A stretch of 9,269 nt of DNA, from contig FR901751.1 in the NCBI GenBank assembly GCA_000437675.1, positions 1 to 9,269 of the forward strand. The letters run 5' to 3'. Both the position numbers and the translations under genes were made by a program. The stretch is from Prevotella sp. CAG:891. GTDB lineage: Bacteria > Bacteroidota > Bacteroidia > Bacteroidales > Bacteroidaceae. Positions 1-4,496 of this stretch are shown here, in pieces. Numbering within the stretch: position 1 is the stretch's first letter; every line of letters begins with the position of its first letter. The notes under the pieces were generated by a model. It was given only the letters and a program-made list of their open reading frames with translations. It made no database searches and had not been told where the DNA came from.

Positions 1-93
1 ATTACGCCCCCTCGACCCACACGGGCGGATTATCGGAGGATGGTATGCGTTGGTGGAGCGATGAGCACATGGGGATTACGCACCCAATTTACG
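1..93. repeat. Partial copy of the centre of the large palindromic repeat
   Basis: These bases match the middle of the inverted-repeat element at 3695-4121, roughly its positions 3845-3947. They include the half-hairpin ACGCCCCCTCGAC, the segment around GGTGGAGCGATGAGCACATG and the end CACCCAATTTACG. Compared with the internal copy, this one lacks 13 bases (ATGTAATCCGCCC in the other copy) between two CCC triplets, which looks like a slip between short direct repeats. After position 93 the similarity stops, so no right arm is present here. The left part lies outside the window. It shows that the element is dispersed. No coding function is apparent. Confidence 0.8.
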
Positions 94-463
94 TTCATTT
101 AATCTCGTGCTTTTCTTAATTCATTGTTTTGCAATCTGTAGATTACAGGTTATGTTAAGAATAGGTTGTTAATGGTTTTACAGCAGCAAATTTACTAAAT
201 TAAATGTAAAGCTGACATTAAAATACCATCTTTTTTAGGCTTTCAGCTTGTATGTATTTCTTAAAATGCCTAAATTACGTTGCGAGGTGAAACAGCCGCA
301 GCGTTTTAACCTCACCTCCGCAGGAAGCGCAGACGTTTGCCCGCGAATTAACTACGAAACGGCCGAAAATACCAAAATTCGGGTATAGTTCTGCAAAGCA
401 GTAAGTTGTAACTTTGCAGACCCGAAAAAGCAAAGCAAAATCAATGTAAAAACGTAACACATA
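94..463. other. Intergenic leader region, non-coding
   Basis: No convincing gene is seen. The first half is very AT-rich. An imperfect inverted repeat lies at 281-290 (TGCGAGGTGA) and 312-322 (TCACCTCCGCA). It could form a 10-bp stem with one bulged base, but no T-run follows, so it is not a clear terminator. The last 75 bases carry the promoter of the membrane-protein operon. A reverse-strand reading frame crosses this region into the first gene; it is rich in His and Phe and looks like a shadow of the coding sequence. Confidence 0.6.
391..419 (+). promoter_or_regulatory. Bacteroidales-type promoter inside an inverted repeat
   Basis: TAACTTTG at 409-416 matches the Bacteroidales -7 consensus TAnnTTTG exactly and is followed by C-A, as is common for these promoters. 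Transcription would start near 423, giving a leader of about 40 bases before the ATG at 464. No good -33 TTTG is present at the usual 19-21 base distance. The box lies within a perfect inverted repeat, CTGCAAAG (391-398) and CTTTGCAG (412-419), with a 13-base spacer. The -7 box overlaps the right half, so a repressor or activator binding this dyad would affect the promoter directly. The operator role is inferred. Confidence 0.5.
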
Positions 464-1363
464 ATGGAAACAAAAACAACTGTAACAAAAGGAAAAAAGA
501 AATACTGGTGGAAAGCCAGTGCTTCGTTTCTGATGGTATTGTTCACCATGCCACTGGGCCATGCCGTGATGATTCTGATGGAGCATTTTCTGGACGAAAC
601 CACCCTGCATTATGCCGCATTTGCCATGGGAGCCGTGGGTATGCTGATGGTCATTGCCGGCATGTTTGCCAAAGGCGATACGCGCCAAACGCTGTGGGGA
701 CTATTCGGCGGCTTGCTGTTTTGGACGGGCTGGGTGGAATTCCTCTTCATGTACTTTGCCAACCGCTTCGGCACACAGCCCGAACTCGACCCCGTGACGG
801 GCGAAGTTGTAACCCGCCCCGAATACCTGATACTGCCAGCCTCATTCGGGTTCTGGATGATGGTCATGGTGCTGTACCTGTTTAGCACACGCAACGGCTG
901 CAACTTCATCAACTGGTGGCAGCGACTGCTGTTCAAGGGAAAGAAAAACGAAATTGCCGCACGCCCCATGACGCGCCACACCAGTATGGTCACCTTTATG
1001 GAACTGATGATGATTCTGTGGGCCTCGTACCTGCTCCTCATGTTCTGCTATGACGATGTGTTCCTGGGCGAAAACCATCCCGTGACGCTGCTGGTGGGCC
1101 TCGGCTGCCTCATAGGTTCGTTCTTTATTTTTGCCAAACAGCTTCGCATTCCTTCGTGGGGAGCCAATATCCGAATGGCCATTGCCACAGTCATTGTGTT
1201 TTGGACCCCCATCGAAGTGTTGGGCCGCATGAATCTGTTCAGCGAAATATGGACCGATCCGCTGAATCATGTCACGGAAATGGTGGTTATTCTGATTGTA
1301 TTTGTGGTCCTGGCCTTCTACCTTTGGTACAAAGGCGCAAAAAAATCGGCAGTAAATGGTTAA
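464..1363 (+). CDS. Eight-helix inner-membrane protein of unknown family, internally duplicated
   Basis: A 299-residue polytopic membrane protein that I cannot assign to a named family. Hydrophobic segments lie at about 19-41, 50-70, 76-99, 122-142, 177-196, 207-225, 236-254 and 270-289, giving eight predicted helices. A basic N-terminus (KGKKKYWWK) and a basic loop after helix 4 (155-171) suggest a cytoplasmic N-terminus. The two halves share anchors in the same order: FL(D/G)E with a following His (42-49 and 200-205), FAK with R and WG (68-79 and 223-233), and FWT with a Glu (86-92 and 246-251). This indicates duplication of a four-helix unit. In-membrane His33, Glu92 and Glu251 are candidate functional residues. 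The gene opens an operon with a paralogue and a PepSY-TM protein. There is no Shine-Dalgarno; the ATG is chosen because it lies about 40 bases from the predicted transcription start and opens the frame. Confidence 0.88.
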   Translation: METKTTVTKGKKKYWWKASASFLMVLFTMPLGHAVMILMEHFLDETTLHYAAFAMGAVGMLMVIAGMFAKGDTRQTLWGLFGGLLFWTGWVEFLFMYFANRFGTQPELDPVTGEVVTRPEYLILPASFGFWMMVMVLYLFSTRNGCNFINWWQRLLFKGKKNEIAARPMTRHTSMVTFMELMMILWASYLLLMFCYDDVFLGENHPVTLLVGLGCLIGSFFIFAKQLRIPSWGANIRMAIATVIVFWTPIEVLGRMNLFSEIWTDPLNHVTEMVVILIVFVVLAFYLWYKGAKKSAVNG

Positions 1364-1367
1364 GGAT

Positions 1368-1694
1368 ATGACAACGACAACAGGATTCGCTAAAAAACGC
1401 CCCAAACACTGGGGCAAAGCCGTGCCGTCCATTGCGGTGACGCTGGTGGCCATGCCTCTTACGCATCTGCTTGTCCGCCTGCTGCGTGATGCTTCGTGGG
1501 GCATCAGTCTGCGCCATGGTTTCGCCACGGTCATCATTTTTTGGATATCCGTCGAAGTGTTCAACCGCATTCAGCTGCTTCCTGCCCTGTGGAATGCCCC
1601 CGGCGAACACCTTGTACAAATAGGACTGATAGCCGGTTCGCTGATTGCCACAGCGCTCTATGTGTCATACCGCCAAATGTTTCGTAAGGTATGA
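1368..1694 (+). CDS. Small three-helix membrane protein, paralogue of the preceding protein
   Basis: A 108-residue protein with hydrophobic segments at about 20-38, 48-66 and 82-100. It aligns without gaps to the N-terminus of the preceding protein: K13, W15, K17-A18, S21, M29-P30-L31 and H33 fall at identical positions in both. It then continues like the last two helices of that protein: W44-G45 with R49, ATVI at 53-56, FW at 58-59 and E63-V64, against W232-G233, R237, ATVI 241-244, FW 246-247 and E251-V252. It therefore resembles the larger protein with helices 2-6 removed. The identical offset favours the ATG at 1368, four bases after the previous stop, over an in-frame ATG at 1356 that would add four residues. 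Its stop overlaps the next start as ATGA. The function is unknown; co-translation suggests that the three products form one complex. Confidence 0.85.
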   Translation: MTTTTGFAKKRPKHWGKAVPSIAVTLVAMPLTHLLVRLLRDASWGISLRHGFATVIIFWISVEVFNRIQLLPALWNAPGEHLVQIGLIAGSLIATALYVSYRQMFRKV

Positions 1695-3184
1695 AACGCC
1701 GGGTATGGAGAAAGCATCACAAGTGGTTCGGGCTGATTCTTGTGTTTTTCATGCTGATGTTCTGCATTAGCGGCATTGTGCTGAACCACCGCGAGGCCGT
1801 GTCGGGCGTGGACGTGAGCAGAAAGTGGCTCCCCTCAGCCTATCGTTTCGACCGTTGGAACCACGGATTGTTGCGCGGTTCATGGCGCTGCGTGCATACC
1901 GACTCCATGCTGTTGTATGGAAGCAACGGAATATGGCAGACCGACAGCCAGGCAACCGTCTTTGCCGATTTCAATGAAGGACTGCCTGCCGGAACAGACC
2001 ACCGCAACGTCAGAGCCGTTGTGCAAACTGCTGACAGCAGCCTCTTTGCTCTCACTCCGTATGCGCTTTACCGGCGCTGCGGGGCAGCATGGCGAGCGGT
2101 TGGTTTGCCCGACAGGCAGGACGAATGGCTGTCGGACCTGACGCAGACGGGCGACACGCTCATCGTTACCGGGCGTTCGCATCTTTACCTGTCGGTTTAT
2201 CCGTATCGGGTTTTCGAAAAACGGAGTTTGAAAGCTCCTGCAGATGCTGACGGCAAAGTATCTCTGTTTCGCACCGTGTGGTTGCTTCACAGCGGCGAAC
2301 TGTTTGGCACACCGGGCAAACTCCTGATGGACGGGGTGGCGCTGCTGCTCAGTATGCTGTGTGTCACGGGGCTGCTGTATTGGCTGCTTCCGCACTTGAT
2401 ACGTCGCTTCAGCAAGCAGGGACAAATAAGAATGGCTGCCACATCCTTGCTCAGGACCAGTTTGCGTTGGCACGATGCATCGGGACGCTATGCCTTTGCG
2501 CTGCTGATGTGGGTCAGTTTTACCGGCTGGTGTCTGCGTCCGCCTGTGCTGTTGGCACTGGTAGGCAGCAAAGTGCCCCCCGTGCCGGGCACGCTGCTCG
2601 ATGATGACAATGCCTGGAACGACAAGTTACGCCTGCTACGCTACGACCCCACGTGTGCCGACTGGCTTTTGTCAACCTCCGAAGGTTTTTATGCGCTGTC
2701 GTCGCTCGATGCTGTGCCCGTAAAGGTAGCTCAGGCTCCTTCTGTCAGCGTCATGGGATTGAACGTATGGCAGAAAGACCGTGAAGGAAGGTGGCTGGTC
2801 GGTTCATTCAGCGGCATGTTTGTGTGGAACAGAGCCAACGGCAAGGTGCACGATTATTTCACGGGCAACGAGGTGCATGAAGTGACCGGTCCGCCCTTTG
2901 GCCAACGGGCAGTTTCGGGCTGTGTTTCCGGTTGGCAGTCCGCACCGCTTGTGGTGGAGTATGTCCAAGGCACTGCATCGCTGACTATGCCCGAATCCTT
3001 TTCGGAACTTCCTATGTCCTTGTGGAATGTGGCACTCGAAGTACACACCGGGCGCATTTACACCATACTCGGCCAAGGCACTTTGATTTTCATTTTCTTT
3101 GCCGGACTTGCTGCGATGTGGTGTATCTATTCCGGCTATGTAATCCGCAAAAAACCAGCCTCGGGAAGTAGCAGGCGGATTTAA
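1691..3184 (+). CDS. PepSY-associated TM-helix protein, putative membrane reductase or electron-transfer component
   Basis: A 497-residue inner-membrane protein of the PepSY-TM type. Helices lie at about 13-32, 209-232, 264-288 and 462-484. Each is flanked by family-like motifs: HHKWFG at 9-14 and NHR at 32-34, LHSGE at 199-203, WHDASGRYA at 260-268, and VHTGRIY at 451-457. The arrangement (His motif, helix, large periplasmic part, His motif, helix) appears twice, so the protein looks duplicated. His9, His10, His33, His200, His261 and His452 are possible haem ligands. Related PepSY-TM proteins such as FoxB are di-haem siderophore reductases; that role here is inference. The second periplasmic part contains a two-component-propeller-like stretch (DREGRWLVGSFSGMFVWN, 363-380). 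The start overlaps the previous stop (ATGA), indicating translational coupling. No transporter or TonB receptor gene is next to it in the window. Confidence 0.8.
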   Translation: MKRRVWRKHHKWFGLILVFFMLMFCISGIVLNHREAVSGVDVSRKWLPSAYRFDRWNHGLLRGSWRCVHTDSMLLYGSNGIWQTDSQATVFADFNEGLPAGTDHRNVRAVVQTADSSLFALTPYALYRRCGAAWRAVGLPDRQDEWLSDLTQTGDTLIVTGRSHLYLSVYPYRVFEKRSLKAPADADGKVSLFRTVWLLHSGELFGTPGKLLMDGVALLLSMLCVTGLLYWLLPHLIRRFSKQGQIRMAATSLLRTSLRWHDASGRYAFALLMWVSFTGWCLRPPVLLALVGSKVPPVPGTLLDDDNAWNDKLRLLRYDPTCADWLLSTSEGFYALSSLDAVPVKVAQAPSVSVMGLNVWQKDREGRWLVGSFSGMFVWNRANGKVHDYFTGNEVHEVTGPPFGQRAVSGCVSGWQSAPLVVEYVQGTASLTMPESFSELPMSLWNVALEVHTGRIYTILGQGTLIFIFFAGLAAMWCIYSGYVIRKKPASGSSRRI

Positions 3185-3208
3185 CAAATGTCTTAAGAAA
3201 GTTAAATC
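3178..3208 (+). repeat. Inverted repeat spanning the stop codon of the PepSY-TM gene
   Basis: GATTTAAC (3178-3185) and GTTAAATC (3201-3208) form a perfect 8-bp inverted repeat around a 15-base spacer that itself contains TCTTAAGA. The left half includes the TAA stop of the PepSY-TM gene, and two further in-frame TAA codons follow at 3194 and 3203. There is no T-run, so it is not a typical terminator. It may stabilise the mRNA end or be incidental. Confidence 0.4.
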
Positions 3209-3317
3209 GTTCCCGTCTCCCCGCTTCTTGGGTTTCGGCGTGATACCGGCGTTCCTGATTCCGCTTTTCTGTCAAATCTGAAAGCATTGATTATCAGTGG
3301 TTCCCAATTTGTTGAAA

Positions 3318-3380
3318 CAAGCTCGGAACTAATTTCAACAAGCTCGGAACTAATTTGCACAAGCTCGGAACTAATTTCAA
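3318..3380 (+). repeat. Array of three 21-bp tandem repeats
   Basis: Three head-to-tail 21-bp units, each starting CAAGCTCGGAACTAATTT and ending CAA, GCA and CAA. The 15-base core AGCTCGGAACTAATT is identical in all three, and only the last bases vary. The segment after it (3381-3398, CAATCGCGGCATAAATTT) may be a worn fourth unit. The same architecture, on the opposite strand, recurs at 9214-9269. Read on the + strand, each unit encodes the heptad SSELI-x-T, and the frame ends at TAA 3392-3394. Read on the minus strand it gives ISSELV(E/Q). No ATG opens the + frame. The array lies between the PepSY-TM stop and the terminator, so it would be in the 3' untranslated part of the operon mRNA. Confidence 0.85.
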
Positions 3381-3408
3381 CAATCGCGGCATAAATTTTT
3401 ACGAGGTG

Positions 3409-3462
3409 CAAATCCCTGCTCCAACCATCTGTCAACCGATGGCGTGCAGGGATTTGTTTTTT
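3409..3462 (+). terminator. Strong intrinsic terminator after the membrane-protein operon
   Basis: CAAATCCCTGC (3409-3419) and GCAGGGATTTG (3446-3456) pair perfectly over 11 bp and are followed directly by TTTTTT (3457-3462). The loop can form a second small stem, CCATC (3425-3429) with GATGG (3438-3442), so the hairpin is two-tiered. It is 225 bases after the PepSY-TM stop and is the first good terminator downstream, so the 21-bp repeat array is probably part of the transcript. Confidence 0.8.
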
Positions 3463-3599
3463 GTTTAATTTCACCTTTGAGTGGCGTGTGTTTTTTACAG
3501 ATCAGTAGCAAAAAGGTATGGGGATAGGTTTACAATGTATTCAGTCTATTATGACAAACAAAAAGTGGCAAAAATTCAGTAATCATTCGGGGGGATGAG

Positions 3600-3708
3600 A
3601 CCGCGGCGCCCTTATTAAAACGCAACAAAACACGCTGTATTTCAATGGTTTTGAGGCCTCGTCGCCCTTATTAAAACGCAAACCACGTTGTATTTCAATG
3701 GTTTTGAG
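3600..3708 (+). repeat. Two 53-56-bp direct repeats left of the palindrome (units A and B)
   Basis: Unit A (3600-3655, 56 bp) and unit B (3656-3708, 53 bp) share the order CGCCCTTATTAAAACGCAA, then an A/C-rich step, then ACGCTGTATTTCAATGG (ACGTTG in B), ending GTTTTGAG. Unit A has three extra bases after ACGCAA. Unit B, like unit D at 4208-4260, can fold CAAACCA against TGGTTTTG with one bulged base. Copies are directly joined with no unique spacers, so this is a tandem repeat and not a CRISPR array. The end of unit B overlaps the left edge of the large palindrome. Confidence 0.85.
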
Positions 3709-4121
3709 GCCGCGTCGCCCTGTAAGGGCAAGGGTATCTCAGCCCAGGGTAAAGTGAACGGAGTGAACGACACCCTGGGTCCCCCCATGAATAGGGTTTA
3801 AAAGGTATCGCGCCCTGTAAGGGCAGAACGTCGAGGATAGGGGCAACGCCCCCTCGACACAAACGGGCGAATTGTCGGAAAATGGCATGCAATGGTGGAA
3901 CGATGGGCACATGGAAATTATGCACCCATGTAATCCGCCCAATTTACGCCTGTTTTGTCGAGGGGCGTTGCCCCTATTTCGACATATTGCCCTTACAGGG
4001 CGCGATACCTTTTAAACCCGAGTCATGGGGGGAACCCAGGGTGTCGCAGTCCTTCGGTCTGCTTTACCCTGGGCTGAGATACCCTTGCCCTTACAGGGCG
4101 CCGCGGCCTCAAAACCATTGA
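3695..4121. repeat. 427-bp palindromic element with 175-bp arms and nested hairpins
   Basis: The left arm (3695-3869) and right arm (3947-4121) are inverted copies around a 77-base centre. Each arm carries the same ordered substructures. There are two copies of GCCCT-GTA-AGGGC (3717-3729 and 3812-3824; mirrored at 3989-4001 and 4087-4099). There is a CCCAGGGT / ACCCTGGG stem (3743-3779; 4035-4073) and a GTCGAGG / CCTCGAC-type stem flanking GGGGCAACGCCCC (3830-3858; 3955-3983). The arms agree closely except in the loop of the CCCAGGGT stem. Another copy of the centre lies at 1-93. Reading frames through it differ between the arms and have no credible start or family, so it is treated as non-coding. 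It resembles a REP/BIME or MITE-like repeat; no transposase is present. Confidence 0.85.
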
Positions 4122-4155
4122 TTTTTAGCATATTATATGTGTTTCGATAGGGAAC

Positions 4156-4316
4156 GCCGCGGTCTCTTATAATGCAATAAAACACGCTGTATTTCAATGG
4201 TTTTGAGGTCTCGTCGCCCTTATTAAAACGCAAACCACGCTGTATTTCAATGGTTTTGAGACCGCGTCGCCCTTATTAAAACGCAACAAACCACGCTGTA
4301 TTTCAATGGTTTTGAG
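4156..4316 (+). repeat. Three direct repeats right of the palindrome (units C, D and E)
   Basis: Unit C (4156-4207) is degenerate in its first half. Unit D (4208-4260, 53 bp) is nearly identical to unit B, and unit E (4261-4316, 56 bp) has the same extra three bases as unit A. All end in ATTTCAATGGTTTTGAG. The 56-bp and 53-bp forms thus occur on both sides of the palindrome, as expected if the palindrome interrupted a longer array or was duplicated together with it. Confidence 0.85.
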
Positions 4317-4323
4317 TAATTTG

Positions 4324-4469
4324 TATATGTTTTGATAGGGGGCGCTGCGGCCTCAAACCTTCCGAATGATAACGAAATGTATGCTACAAATTGTTTGATA
4401 GAATTCAAAACTGCCGAAGGATAAACAGGGCGTCGCGGCTTCAAAACCTCTGAACCCGGCTTCAAAACC
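4324..4469. repeat. Degenerate repeat fragments, mostly inverted, up to the DUF5686 stop
   Basis: The short motif at the junctions of the array (TTTTGAGGCCGCGTCGCCC) recurs here on the minus strand: 4340-4359, 4428-4448 and the partial copy 4458-4469. A second shared segment, TATATGT(G)TTTYGATAGGG followed by CGC-GCGG-CTC, is found at 4324-4354 and, on the other side of the units, at 4135-4166. Pieces resembling TTCAAAAC-N2-CCGAA-G-TAAAC recur near 4354-4375, 4404-4426 and 4461-4483. No gene is seen. Together with units A-E and the palindrome this makes the 3597-4483 interval almost wholly repeat-derived. Confidence 0.65.
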
Positions 4470-4496
4470 ACCGAATGCTAAACTGGAATGTTCACG

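Noticed and set aside
842..1570. 242-codon minus-strand frame opposite the membrane-protein genes
   Set aside because: It is antisense to two coupled genes with matching hydrophobic patterns, and its His/Arg/Gln-rich content is typical of shadows.
3695..4121. Short frames inside the palindrome (about 67-79 codons, both strands)
   Set aside because: They read related peptides from the two arms only because the arms are inverted copies. They have no credible start and no domain, and they run into repeat units.
3600..4316. Possible CRISPR array
   Set aside because: Repeats are 53-56 bp and directly joined, with no variable spacers between them, and no cas gene is nearby.
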